A stretch of DNA of 41,312 nt from an uncultured Oscillospiraceae bacterium (lineage in GTDB: Bacteria; Bacillota; Clostridia; Oscillospirales; Oscillospiraceae): the NCBI GenBank assembly GCA_944382995.1, contig CALWOF010000007.1, forward strand, positions 1 through 41,312. Direction: 5' to 3'. Positions 10,135 through 17,854 of the stretch are shown here, in pieces. The translations under genes were made by a program, and so were the position numbers. Under the pieces are notes generated by a model, which worked only from the letters and a program-made list of their open reading frames with translations, made no database searches and was not told where the DNA came from. The first letter of the stretch is position 1. Each line of letters begins with the position of its first letter.

Positions 10135-11535
10135 TTAGGTAGCCTGTTTGTTTCCGCCCGCAATCAAGGATGCAAGGACCTTGGCCAGTTCTGGGGACTG
10201 GCGGAGCTGCTCCACCAAGGATTCCAGATTCAAGGCGGCGGGCGCAGGCTCCTTTGATCCCTCCGGGGGCCGCACTGCCCGCAGATCCGGATTGGCATAG
10301 AAGGCAGCCTCAAATTTCTGGGCATTGATCTTCCGATCCTCGTCCAGAATGTGGGCATAGACCTGGGTGATCATGTTGATCTGTGCGTGGCCCGTGTCGC
10401 CCTGGGTGGCCTTCAAATCTCCGTGGTTCAGTTTCAACTTGTAGGTGGTGCTGGAGTGGCGGAGAGAATGGAATACCACATTGGGCAGACCGGCCTTTTC
10501 CTTCAACTGATTGAACGCTTTTTCGATGAGCCGGTCCTCATAAGGACGTCCGTTCGCCTGTGCCAGCACCAGGTTGTGATCCTGGTATTCTTCCCCCACC
10601 AGTTCCTTGACCTTGTCCTGACTCTGCTTCCACGCCCGCAGTATATAGGCCAACGTCTTGGGTAGCCAGATCTTGCGGATACTGCTGTCGGTTTTGGGCC
10701 TTTTCAGAACCAGACGGGTCGTTGTATCTGCCTTGATTGCCGGAAAGGTATAGTAGATATCCTTCTCACCGATTTTCTCGATAGCTTCTTTCGAAGCGCG
10801 GGCAAGTTCCTTATTGATGCAGATGTGGGCATTGTCATTTGCCAGATCATCATCGGCGATATGTACGTTGTCCCAGGTCAGCCCCAGGATCTCCCCCATC
10901 CGCAGGGAACAGGCAAAGGCCAGATGCATGGCGATCAGCAACTTCCCGTCATCGCAGGCATCCAGTGCCTGACGGATCGTGTCTGCATCCCAAATGTCCC
11001 GTTTCGTGTATTCGGTCTTCGGTATATTGGCTCCGATGAACGGATTCTTTCCGAGCAGTTCCCAACGCACAGCCTGCTTGAAGGCACAACTGAGCAGTTT
11101 GATGATTTTCTCGATGGTCTTGTCCGGCAAAAACTCGGTCCTGGCCTTTCTGGTCTTGGTGCTGACCGGAGTCGTCTTCCGGAGCTTCATAATGTACGTG
11201 TCCACGACTCGGGCATTGATCGACTGCACCTCCATGTCTCCGATGATCGGATCGATGTAGTTCTTGATGAGCGCGGTGCAGCTGTCATACATTGAGACAC
11301 CCCAGTGCTGAGCCCCGTAAGTTTCCACAAAATCATACAGGAACTCCCGCACAGTCTGCTTCGACGGTGATACGAATGCTCCAGTAAACTGCTGGTTTTC
11401 AACCTCTGCCTTCCGCTTTACGGCCTCCTTATAGGAGTGATAAGTTTCCCATTTCTGCTTGCGTTCACCGTTTTCGTCCGTGTAATAGTAGACAACTGAA
11501 AATGTATTCTTTCCTCTTTTTTTGATAGTCGCCAT
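10135..11535 (-). CDS. Tyrosine recombinase (element integrase)
   Basis: It catalyses site-specific integration and excision through a covalent tyrosine-DNA link. At 466 residues it has three parts: an N-terminal arm-binding domain (GKNTFSVVYYYTDENGERKQK at about 8-28), a core-binding helical domain (about 60-170) and the catalytic domain. All active-site residues are in place: Arg212 (SLRMGE), Lys281 (LKRPKTDSS), His356 and Arg359 (HSLRH), His383 (DTGHAQ) and Tyr393 (VYAHI). It resembles ICE/phage-type integrases of Firmicutes. It lies 17 bases after xis in one unit and 1.9 kb from attL, with the ATPase gene between. The arm-binding domain predicts arm-type DNA sites, which fits the TTGCTAATA repeats at the two ends. 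Confidence 0.95.
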   Translation of the reverse strand: MATIKKRGKNTFSVVYYYTDENGERKQKWETYHSYKEAVKRKAEVENQQFTGAFVSPSKQTVREFLYDFVETYGAQHWGVSMYDSCTALIKNYIDPIIGDMEVQSINARVVDTYIMKLRKTTPVSTKTRKARTEFLPDKTIEKIIKLLSCAFKQAVRWELLGKNPFIGANIPKTEYTKRDIWDADTIRQALDACDDGKLLIAMHLAFACSLRMGEILGLTWDNVHIADDDLANDNAHICINKELARASKEAIEKIGEKDIYYTFPAIKADTTTRLVLKRPKTDSSIRKIWLPKTLAYILRAWKQSQDKVKELVGEEYQDHNLVLAQANGRPYEDRLIEKAFNQLKEKAGLPNVVFHSLRHSSTTYKLKLNHGDLKATQGDTGHAQINMITQVYAHILDEDRKINAQKFEAAFYANPDLRAVRPPEGSKEPAPAALNLESLVEQLRQSPELAKVLASLIAGGNKQAT

Positions 11536-11552
11536 ATTGAACTCCCTTTTTG

Positions 11553-11744
11553 TTAAATTCCCATGAACTCCACAACGCTACGCTTAGGCACCTTGATCTG
11601 AGTCCCGATCTTGATTCCTTTAATTACTCCACTATTAACCAACTCATACGCTTTGTTCTTTCCAACCCGCAGGACCTGGGCCAGTTCCGGCACTGTGATC
11701 AACAACGGGAGGTCCTCTACGGAATGATAAACCATGCTATTCAT
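11553..11744 (-). CDS. xis: Excisionase-like helix-turn-helix protein
   Basis: A 63-residue protein with a MerR/excisionase-type helix-turn-helix (LITVPELAQVLRVGKNKAYELVNSG, about 15-39) and the basic C-terminal wing (IKIGTQIKVPKRSVVEFM). Proteins of this form bend DNA at attachment sites and set the direction of integrase action. AAAGGAGC lies 7 bases before the ATG at 11744. Position directly upstream of the integrase supports the call. A long interrupted inverted repeat (11759-11803) lies immediately upstream of its ribosome site. It could instead be only a regulator of int. Confidence 0.88.
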   Translation of the reverse strand: MNSMVYHSVEDLPLLITVPELAQVLRVGKNKAYELVNSGVIKGIKIGTQIKVPKRSVVEFMGI

Positions 11745-11758
11745 TGCAATGCTCCTTT

Positions 11759-11803
11759 CATAAGTCTCCCGATTTTTCTCGCTCCGAATCGGTTTGACTT
11801 ATG
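11759..11803 (-). promoter_or_regulatory. Two-tier inverted repeat upstream of the xis ribosome site
   Basis: CATAAGTC (11759-11766) pairs with GACTTATG (11796-11803), and inside it CCGATT (11769-11774) with AATCGG (11787-11792). It lies between the predicted promoter and the ribosome site, so it could be an operator or an mRNA hairpin controlling xis. Confidence 0.5.
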
Positions 11804-11822
11804 ATAGGCAAGTGCATTTTAG

Positions 11823-11851
11823 ATTATCACGGGACAATCTTCGCCTTTCAA
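11823..11851 (-). promoter_or_regulatory. Predicted promoter of xis-int
   Basis: On the minus strand, -35 TTGAAA (11846-11851), 17-base spacer and -10 GATAAT (11823-11828). Confidence 0.5.
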
Positions 11852-11887
11852 AAGAGGTTAAATTCGGTCAAGAATTATTGAAAATAG

Positions 11888-11916
11888 TTGCTTTTCTCAG
11901 AAGAATATGGTATAAT
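11888..11916 (+). promoter_or_regulatory. Predicted promoter of the small-gene/resolvase unit
   Basis: -35 TTGCTT (11888-11893), 17 bases, extended -10 TGGTATAAT (TATAAT at 11911-11916). The start site would fall at about 11923, at the foot of the hairpin below. Confidence 0.6.
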
Positions 11917-11923
11917 ATATATA

Positions 11924-11970
11924 AAAGAAGCCGTGATCGGACTGATGCCTGATCACGGCTTCTTTGCTTT
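11924..11970 (+). terminator. Terminator-like hairpin at the start of the transcript
   Basis: A perfect 15-bp stem (11924-11938 with 11951-11965), a 12-base loop, then GCTTTTATTT. It begins at or next to the predicted +1, so most transcripts could stop after about 45 bases; it may be an attenuator or define a very short RNA. Confidence 0.6.
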
Positions 11971-12004
11971 TATTTCGATATCATTGAACAAGGAGGTTTC
12001 AGAA

Positions 12005-12295
12005 TTGAAAACCGGCGGATACACCATGGCGTTGTATCTCATTGACTGGTTGGGGCCCGGCTCCGAGGTGCTGGGTTGGCTGGTCGAATCAGTTGGAAGG
12101 TCTTTGCAATATGACGACCGGAAAACAGCTCTGGAGTGGTGCGGTCAGATCCTGGCCGCTCTCAGGGATTATACAGGCGGGATGGATTCCCCTCCAGAAG
12201 ATGCTCTCGCGGCTGTCAGAGATATATCCAGAAGTTTGGCCCGTTATGTGGATCGTCTTGATCATGGCTATAAGGAGTGTGAGCAATGGACTTGA
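12005..12295 (+). CDS. Small helical protein of unknown function (first of three)
   Basis: I do not recognise this family. I choose TTG 12005 as the start because AAGGAGG lies 8 bases upstream; ATG 12026 is the alternative. The 96-residue product is mostly helical, with no signal peptide or catalytic motif visible. It contains LAALRDYT near the middle, closely matching LAALADYT in the next protein, which suggests distant paralogy. Its last 10 bases overlap the next start, so the two are translationally coupled. It lies after the attenuator-like hairpin and ahead of the serine resolvase, in the part of the element that usually holds regulatory or accessory genes. Confidence 0.6.
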   Translation: MKTGGYTMALYLIDWLGPGSEVLGWLVESVGRSLQYDDRKTALEWCGQILAALRDYTGGMDSPPEDALAAVRDISRSLARYVDRLDHGYKECEQWT

Positions 12296-12594
12296 TATAT
12301 CGAATGCGGGCGGAATTTGAACGTAGCGATCATCCGCAAAAATCCATCGAAGAACTTCGGCGGATCGTCGTTGGTGTCGCGGAGGATGGACCGGCACGGG
12401 AGGGCATCCTGTTTTCAGCATCATTTTTGGCAGCTCTGGCCGACTACACAAATCCACAGGGGCTTCCGTTGCTAAACGAGTATATGGAGGTCAAGGAAGC
12501 CCTTGATCTTACCTTAGAGCAGGTTCGGCAGAATATGGAGGCGGCTTGGACATTGTGGCGGGCCGCAGTGGATAAAAGAAAGGAGCCGTTATAA
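12286..12594 (+). CDS. Small helical protein of unknown function (second of three)
   Basis: A 102-residue protein with no recognised domain. It is predicted helical and shares the LAALxDYT block with the preceding protein, followed by a helix rich in Glu and Gln (LEQVRQNMEAAW). The start ATG overlaps the upstream gene by 10 bases; GGAGTG lies just before it. It ends 4 bases before the next possible start. The tight spacing points to one transcript and possibly a complex, but no function can be assigned. Confidence 0.6.
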   Translation: MDLIYRMRAEFERSDHPQKSIEELRRIVVGVAEDGPAREGILFSASFLAALADYTNPQGLPLLNEYMEVKEALDLTLEQVRQNMEAAWTLWRAAVDKRKEPL

Positions 12595-12598
12595 CAGC

Positions 12599-12985
12599 AT
12601 GGGAGCAACGGATATGAAAGAAATGAGCCGATGGGCGGCGGAGGACTGGGCGGCTTTTGGCCTGTCCCTGTGGGAACTGCATGGCAATATCATGGCTGAT
12701 CCCGCCTACATCGACGCTGGTGTTGATATCTTGGTTGGACTGCGGACCGCAGTTCCGCATGTCAATCTGGAACTGCGCAAATATTGTGCGGACACAGCTG
12801 ATGTCATCGCAGACCTATGCTGTGAGCGGATACGCAACCTTGCCGATGATTGCCGCTGGGACGCACGGCAGGTAATTCCACAACACTCTGCAACATCTGG
12901 CTCAGGTGATGACTCGCCGGACGAGGGGGATAGCCCAGACCTGCCGCCAGAGTGGTTTGATGTGCTGGGCGATGATGATGACTAA
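12599..12985 (+). CDS. Small acidic-tailed protein of unknown function (third of three)
   Basis: Up to 128 residues. Two starts are possible: ATG 12599 (AGGAG 13 bases upstream) and ATG 12614 (GGGAG 8 bases upstream, product beginning MKEMSRWAAEDW); the second has the better-spaced site. The first 90 residues are helical and rich in Trp, Ala and Cys. The C-terminal 35 are disordered and strongly acidic, ending GDDDD, as in proteins that mimic DNA or bind basic partners. No family is recognised. Confidence 0.55.
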   Translation: MGATDMKEMSRWAAEDWAAFGLSLWELHGNIMADPAYIDAGVDILVGLRTAVPHVNLELRKYCADTADVIADLCCERIRNLADDCRWDARQVIPQHSATSGSGDDSPDEGDSPDLPPEWFDVLGDDDD

Positions 12986-13026
12986 AGAGAGGTGTCCGAA
13001 AAACATTTGGTTTCCGTTACATACGC

Positions 13027-13048
13027 GGGGCCCCATTTTAGGGGCCCC
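13027..13048 (+). promoter_or_regulatory. GGGGCCCC hairpin before the resolvase ribosome site
   Basis: GGGGCCCC (13027-13034) and its identical self-complementary partner (13041-13048) flank ATTTTA, three bases before AGGAGG. The 8-bp G/C stem may stall transcription, protect the mRNA or affect initiation. Confidence 0.45.
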
Positions 13049-13076
13049 AAAGGAGGTGAAATACTCGGATTTTGTA

Positions 13077-13715
13077 ATGGAAAAAGGAGTTGGGATTTCT
13101 GTTACACATGAAGAAACTGTCCACGGCTATGCCCGATGTTCAACGGCGGAAACTCGCCAAGATATCAACCGTCAGGTTCGTGAACTAACCCGTGCTGGCG
13201 CAGAGCATATTTGGATTGAGTATGAGCACGGTGATGCCGCCAACAAAGAACAACAATCACTCATGTTTTCGGCATCAAAACCCGGAGACACCATAGTTAC
13301 TTTAGAGGTATCCCGGCTATGTCGCTCTACGCGACAGCTCTGCGAGATTATTGACACAGTTCGGAACAGGCGGCTACGTCTTATTATTGTGGGCTCCATT
13401 ACCATGGATTGTCGGAATGGAACCATGGACCCTATGACGGAGGCGTTCATGCAGATATCCGGCGTTTTCGCTCAACTTGAACTTTCACTGATACGGGCTC
13501 GAGTGAAGTCTGGCATGGAAAATGCTCGAACCAAGGGCAAGCGAATAGGCAGGCCACCAGTGACCACTGACACCATCCCGGACAGCTTTTTTCGGTATTT
13601 TTCGCGCTACCAAAGCGGTCAAATCAACCTCTCTGAACTGGCCCGTCTGTGCCAAATCAGCAGGCCAACGGTGTACAGATATATAGCAACCATAGAGAGG
13701 GCGGAAAAGGGGTGA
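13077..13715 (+). CDS. Serine recombinase of the resolvase/invertase family
   Basis: It catalyses site-specific recombination through a phosphoserine link. From ATG 13077 the product has 212 residues, the usual small resolvase size. The catalytic block GYARCSTAE carries Ser22; the Arg motif SRLCRST and the long E helix (FAQLELSLIRARVKSGMENA) follow, then the hinge (KRIGRPP) and a C-terminal helix-turn-helix (NLSELARLCQISRPTVYRYI). AGGAGG is 20 bases from this ATG, which is long; an in-frame GTG at 13056 overlaps that site, and neither start is ideal. An element that already has a tyrosine integrase may use this for resolving multimers, inverting a segment or as leftover from a transposon. Confidence 0.85.
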   Translation: MEKGVGISVTHEETVHGYARCSTAETRQDINRQVRELTRAGAEHIWIEYEHGDAANKEQQSLMFSASKPGDTIVTLEVSRLCRSTRQLCEIIDTVRNRRLRLIIVGSITMDCRNGTMDPMTEAFMQISGVFAQLELSLIRARVKSGMENARTKGKRIGRPPVTTDTIPDSFFRYFSRYQSGQINLSELARLCQISRPTVYRYIATIERAEKG

Positions 13716-13741
13716 ACTGGTCGAGACCGGTCACCCTTTTT
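13710..13741 (+). terminator. Terminator of the resolvase unit
   Basis: Stem GGGTGA/TCACCC extended by CTGGT/ACCGG with one bulge, loop CGAG, then TTTTT. The resolvase stop codon lies within the 5' arm. Confidence 0.85.
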
Positions 13742-14034
13742 CCGTTTTTCTATCCTTTTTTCGTTTTTCTTCCCCAGTTACAATATGACGGGAATCATTT
13801 TGGGTGCCCATGAGGTGCGTAATCGCCCCGGAATCGGGTATTGTGAACGGACGCAGACTGCGGCCCGTTTTAGGACTTTTGTGCCATAATACCATCCTAA
13901 TAAACTCGCAATTTTTTCATAAGAACTTCACAATAAGATCACATAAAGATTATATTAGGATCATAATAGAATTCTAACACCCAAGAGCCAAGAGGACGTC
14001 TCCCGGCTCTTGGGTGCTTTTCGTACAGAGGTGC
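13742..14034. other. AT-rich gap between convergent units
   Basis: It holds no gene. An inverted pair ATCCTAATA (13892-13900) and TATTAGGAT (13950-13958) stands 49 bases apart and could be a recombinase or regulator site. The Res-side terminator is at 13978-14016. Confidence 0.5.
13978..14016. terminator. Terminator at the end of the restriction-like operon
   Basis: A perfect 12-bp stem CACCCAAGAGCC/GGCTCTTGGGTG with a 15-base loop lies 19 bases past the Res stop. The T-run is better on the plus strand, so it may stop transcription from both sides. Confidence 0.75.
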
Positions 14035-17000
14035 TCAGCGCATCACTTTGTCCAGCAACGCCTGATACCCGTTGACCACGTCATAGACCACATCTCCGCT
14101 ACTGATGGCCTTGAAGTGCTCTCTGGCACAGTCGATCTTTGCCTGTTCAATGGGCGTTATGTGGTTGAAGTTCATGGAATCCAAAGATCCCTTCGTCTCC
14201 GCCACAAAATAGATGTGCTTCACCGAGCCCTCGTAGAAGGCGATGGCCCAGTCCGGGTTGTAATACCCTACCGGCGTGGAGATGTAGAATCCATTCGGCA
14301 GCTTCACATAGACGGCCACCTCGGAGCGGATCTCCAATTCCTTGGCAAAGTCCCGTTCGTTGCTGGAATCATAGAGGATATGGTCATAGAGGTGCTTTTC
14401 CGTCTTCATGGCGTTGGCGTCCAGCCGCCCCTTGAGAGTGGGCTCGGTAAACACACTCGTGTCGTAGCGGTCATCCAGGACGTGGTAGGTGATGTGCTGG
14501 ATGATGGCAGTGGCCTTCTCGTCGTTGATCAGAGCGGCGGCTTTCAGGATAAATTCCTCCGGGTTCTCCCGGAACTGGTTGAACACCGCAGGTTCGATCC
14601 CCGTCAGAATGGCGATCACCGCCCGGCGGGTCAGGCCGGTCTCGTCCACCAGCTTGCCCACCAGATCGTACTTTACGGCGCTGTTGGCGCGGACCTGCTT
14701 ATCCTGGGAATAGGTCTCGGATTTCTTCTTGGAGAAAGAACTGCCCTCCAGCAGGGACTCCTTGGACCGGACCTCCTCCATGGAACCGCTCTCCACCTTG
14801 AAGTAGATCCTGGGAACGCGCAGATTTTTATCAAGGGACTGGATGGCCTTCTGGATCAGCTCTTGGGTGTCAAAGTCCACCACATAGACGGACTTGCTGT
14901 TGATCCGGGACCAGAGGGCCTTGAACTCCGGCATGGCCAGTTTGTCCGGGTCCACCTGTAGCTCCACATTGTTGCTCCGGGCATTCTCCGGCTTCATGGC
15001 GCTGTCACTGTACACGGAGTCCAGAATCGCCAGGACGGAGTCGGCGCAGTCGGCCGCTTCTTCTGCAATCTTTACTTGGTTGTTGGCCTTGTCCGCAAAG
15101 TATTTGTCCGTCAGCGCACCCTTGCGGTCCACATAGCCGTTGATAATCAGGTCATAGCAGATGGCCTGGGCCAGAGCGGCGTCCACCACCTGCTCATTGC
15201 CGGAGGCGTCCCGGAGGACCTTGCCCTGGAACAGTTCCGGGGTGACCGCCTTGGGCCGGTCCGCCACAGCCTCCGCCATCTCGGACTGGAGCCCCTTGGC
15301 GAAGCTGTCGTAGCTCTCGCTGGCGATGACGGTGAGGATGTTGATGTTGTGGACCTCATTCCCCAGCACATTGGCGTCCATGCGCTCCCCGTCCTGGTTG
15401 ACGCACAGGCGCAGGCCCCGGCCCACCTCCTGGCGCTTGCGGACCTCGCTGCTGCTCTGCTTCAGGGTGCAGATCTGGAACACGTTGGGGTTGTCCCAGC
15501 CCTCCCGCAGAGCGGAGTGGGAGAAGATGAACCGCACGGGGGACCTCTTCGGGTCCCGGTCCAGTAGCAGCTCCTTGTTCTTCATGATGAGGTCGTAGGC
15601 GTCCCGGTCGTCGGAGGTCCGCTCCTTCCTGTCGCCCAGCTTGCTGTCGGTCATGCGGCCCTTCTTATCCACGGAAAAATAGCCGGCGTGGGTGTCTTCG
15701 GCCTTGATGGACTTCAAGTATTGGAGATACTCGTCCTCCCCGATCCCCAATTGCATGGTGGAGAGGATGTCGTTATACTCCTCCTCAAACATCTCCGCGA
15801 AGATGCCGTTGTGGGGCTGTCCGGCGGCATCATACTGCTTGTAGTGGGCCACCTCGTCAATGAAGAACAGGGACAGGACTTTGATGCCCTTGTAGAACAG
15901 CTGGCGCTCCCGCTCGATGTGGGAGAGGATGGTCTCCCGAATCTGGATGCGGCGGAGCTGCTCCTCGCTGACCTTGCCCACCACGTCCCCGGCGTAGAGC
16001 TTCACGCCATTGAGGAATTCCACGGAGTCGTCCCGGCCGTCGATGGTCTTTACCACGAAGCCGTTTTTGTACTCCTCCAGCTTGGTGACCTCGCCGGAGT
16101 TGTCGTAGAGATTGTAGCCGATGCCCACCTTCCGGGAGACCTTCCGCAGGCCGGACTTCCCCATGTAGTCGAACTGGATGGTGGCGGTGGGGTCTGCCTT
16201 GGAGAGGTTGATCCCCTCCAGGTATACATAGCCGTCGGTGGCGGTGGAGCCGCTCTCGGTGATGCCCTTGACGGCGATCTTTTTCACCAGCTTCTTGTTG
16301 TAGGCCTCCATGGCGTCCAGCCGGTAGACCATGTTGTAGATGCTGTCGGAGCGGTGGGTGGCGGAGTAGCGTAGCGTGAAGAGCGGGTTGAACTCCTTCA
16401 GCCGCTCCCTGGTCTGCTTGCCCTCCACCGACTGGGGCTCGTCGATGATCAGGATGGGGTTGGTCCTGGCAATGATGTCGATGGGGCGGCGGGAACGGAA
16501 CTCGTCCAGCTTCATGTAGATGCGCCGGGCGTCCTTGCCCCGGGCGTTGAAGGCCTGGGAGTTGATGATCATCACGTTGATAGAACTGTCCGAGGCAAAG
16601 CGGTCGATCTCCGTCAGTTGGGCGGAGTTGTAGATGAAGAAGCGGATCTTCTTGCCATACTCTTCCGCAAAGTGTTCCTGTGTCACCTGAAAGGACTTGT
16701 ATACGCCCTCCCGGATGGCCACGCTGGGCACCACCACGATGAACTTGCTCCAGCCGTAGTGCTGGTTCAGCTCGTACATGGTCTTGATGTAGGTGTAGGT
16801 CTTACCCACGCCGGTCTCCATCTCGATGGTGAGATTGTACCGCCCCTCCAGCCGGGGGGAGGGGGCGATCTGGTTGGCCCGCTGGATCTTATTCAGGTGC
16901 TCCAGCACCACCTGGTCGCTGAGCTCCGGGACGATGGGCTCGTTGCGCCAGCCGGTGAAGCTCATCGCCTCCAGGGTGAGCTGGTGCGTGTCGGAGCCCC

Positions 17001-17106
17001 GGTCCATCCGATAGGTGGGGGTCAGGTAGGGTTGCCCGGCGAACACATCCACCACGGCCTTGGCGGCGTCAGCCTGAAATTTTTGGTGTTTGAATTGGAG
17101 TTTCAT
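14035..17106 (-). CDS. Type III restriction-type helicase-nuclease (Res)
   Basis: This is the Res subunit of type III-like restriction: an ATP-driven SF2 translocase with a nuclease domain that cuts unmodified DNA together with Mod. At 1023 residues it has the usual size. Walker A METGVGKTYTY is at 96-106, motif II DEPQ at 222-225, and the motif V/VI region (REGWDNPN through EVGRGLRL) in the middle. The C-terminus keeps the PD-(D/E)XK core: PDW at 951-953 and ETK at 970-972. All key residues look intact. It is the last gene of the operon, 3 bases after the DUF2971 gene, which separates it from Mod, an unusual position for a third gene. Confidence 0.93.
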   Translation of the reverse strand: MKLQFKHQKFQADAAKAVVDVFAGQPYLTPTYRMDRGSDTHQLTLEAMSFTGWRNEPIVPELSDQVVLEHLNKIQRANQIAPSPRLEGRYNLTIEMETGVGKTYTYIKTMYELNQHYGWSKFIVVVPSVAIREGVYKSFQVTQEHFAEEYGKKIRFFIYNSAQLTEIDRFASDSSINVMIINSQAFNARGKDARRIYMKLDEFRSRRPIDIIARTNPILIIDEPQSVEGKQTRERLKEFNPLFTLRYSATHRSDSIYNMVYRLDAMEAYNKKLVKKIAVKGITESGSTATDGYVYLEGINLSKADPTATIQFDYMGKSGLRKVSRKVGIGYNLYDNSGEVTKLEEYKNGFVVKTIDGRDDSVEFLNGVKLYAGDVVGKVSEEQLRRIQIRETILSHIERERQLFYKGIKVLSLFFIDEVAHYKQYDAAGQPHNGIFAEMFEEEYNDILSTMQLGIGEDEYLQYLKSIKAEDTHAGYFSVDKKGRMTDSKLGDRKERTSDDRDAYDLIMKNKELLLDRDPKRSPVRFIFSHSALREGWDNPNVFQICTLKQSSSEVRKRQEVGRGLRLCVNQDGERMDANVLGNEVHNINILTVIASESYDSFAKGLQSEMAEAVADRPKAVTPELFQGKVLRDASGNEQVVDAALAQAICYDLIINGYVDRKGALTDKYFADKANNQVKIAEEAADCADSVLAILDSVYSDSAMKPENARSNNVELQVDPDKLAMPEFKALWSRINSKSVYVVDFDTQELIQKAIQSLDKNLRVPRIYFKVESGSMEEVRSKESLLEGSSFSKKKSETYSQDKQVRANSAVKYDLVGKLVDETGLTRRAVIAILTGIEPAVFNQFRENPEEFILKAAALINDEKATAIIQHITYHVLDDRYDTSVFTEPTLKGRLDANAMKTEKHLYDHILYDSSNERDFAKELEIRSEVAVYVKLPNGFYISTPVGYYNPDWAIAFYEGSVKHIYFVAETKGSLDSMNFNHITPIEQAKIDCAREHFKAISSGDVVYDVVNGYQALLDKVMR

Positions 17107-17109
17107 ACA

Positions 17110-17853
17110 CTACATTCCCTTGAACTCATAAATTTTTGACCTGCCCCAGAACTTGATTCCGAAATGCATACACATTTTCCTAATAAGCGCAACATACCCG
17201 TCATCAGCCAATGGATGTACCATCACACGCTCAACAAAATAAGATATATCCTTAATAGGGAGATATAGAATACCATCGTTTATTCTATGTGGAACGGTAC
17301 AGAAGGAAGATCCGACTAATCTCATTTCATTTTCATACTTAAAACACTTTCGCTTGTGGCGGATTATTTCATCGCCATCATAGAGGACTATTCCATCATC
17401 TGTAAAGGTTGTATTATTAAGCAAAGTTTCCAGGCATGGTCTATCTAAATCATATTGAACCCGAAAAATACTAAGAGAATCCGAATCAAGTTCCAAGAGT
17501 TTGTCTACTGATGTACGTATCATAACGGCGTGATTGTCGTAATTATACGCATTCCACATGACCTCAGCATCTTTACTGCGTGAAAAACATAAGCAAAACA
17601 TATCGTCCGTGATAGCCTGGATGGTCTCTATGAACGAGTTAAAATGTTTCTCGCAATGAATGCCGTATTGGGCAAATGAGTTCGCCATCTCTTCTCGATG
17701 TTGCAAATTTTTCAATGTTCTAACGACAAATGTTTCATATTGATCTGGCCATTTACTTGGATTAACTAAGGCAAGTTCTTGATGAAACAAAAGTTCGCAG
17801 AAGCGCTGAAATGAAATGTAACGGTAGACTTTCAAGGAATACTTGGTTGCCAT
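17110..17853 (-). CDS. DUF2971-family protein inserted between Mod and Res
   Basis: A 247-residue protein with the DUF2971 pattern: an N-terminal YRYIS..RFCELLFHQELALVNPSKWPD block, a central FCLCFSRSKDAEVMWNAY block and a later YENEMRLV motif. No biochemical activity is established for the family that I can cite; members are frequent near restriction and other defence genes. It is markedly AT-richer than Mod and Res on either side. It starts one base after the Mod stop and ends 3 bases before the Res start, so it is translated with them. The composition suggests it was inserted into an existing Mod-Res pair. I infer an accessory defence role. Confidence 0.75.
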   Translation of the reverse strand: MATKYSLKVYRYISFQRFCELLFHQELALVNPSKWPDQYETFVVRTLKNLQHREEMANSFAQYGIHCEKHFNSFIETIQAITDDMFCLCFSRSKDAEVMWNAYNYDNHAVMIRTSVDKLLELDSDSLSIFRVQYDLDRPCLETLLNNTTFTDDGIVLYDGDEIIRHKRKCFKYENEMRLVGSSFCTVPHRINDGILYLPIKDISYFVERVMVHPLADDGYVALIRKMCMHFGIKFWGRSKIYEFKGM

Positions 17854-17854
17854 C

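Noticed and set aside
13716..17106. Two nested elements instead of one (resolvase-bounded and integrase-bounded)
   Set aside because: No second pair of attachment repeats was found around the resolvase or defence operon; composition is patchy, but the outer 16-bp repeats explain the whole insertion.
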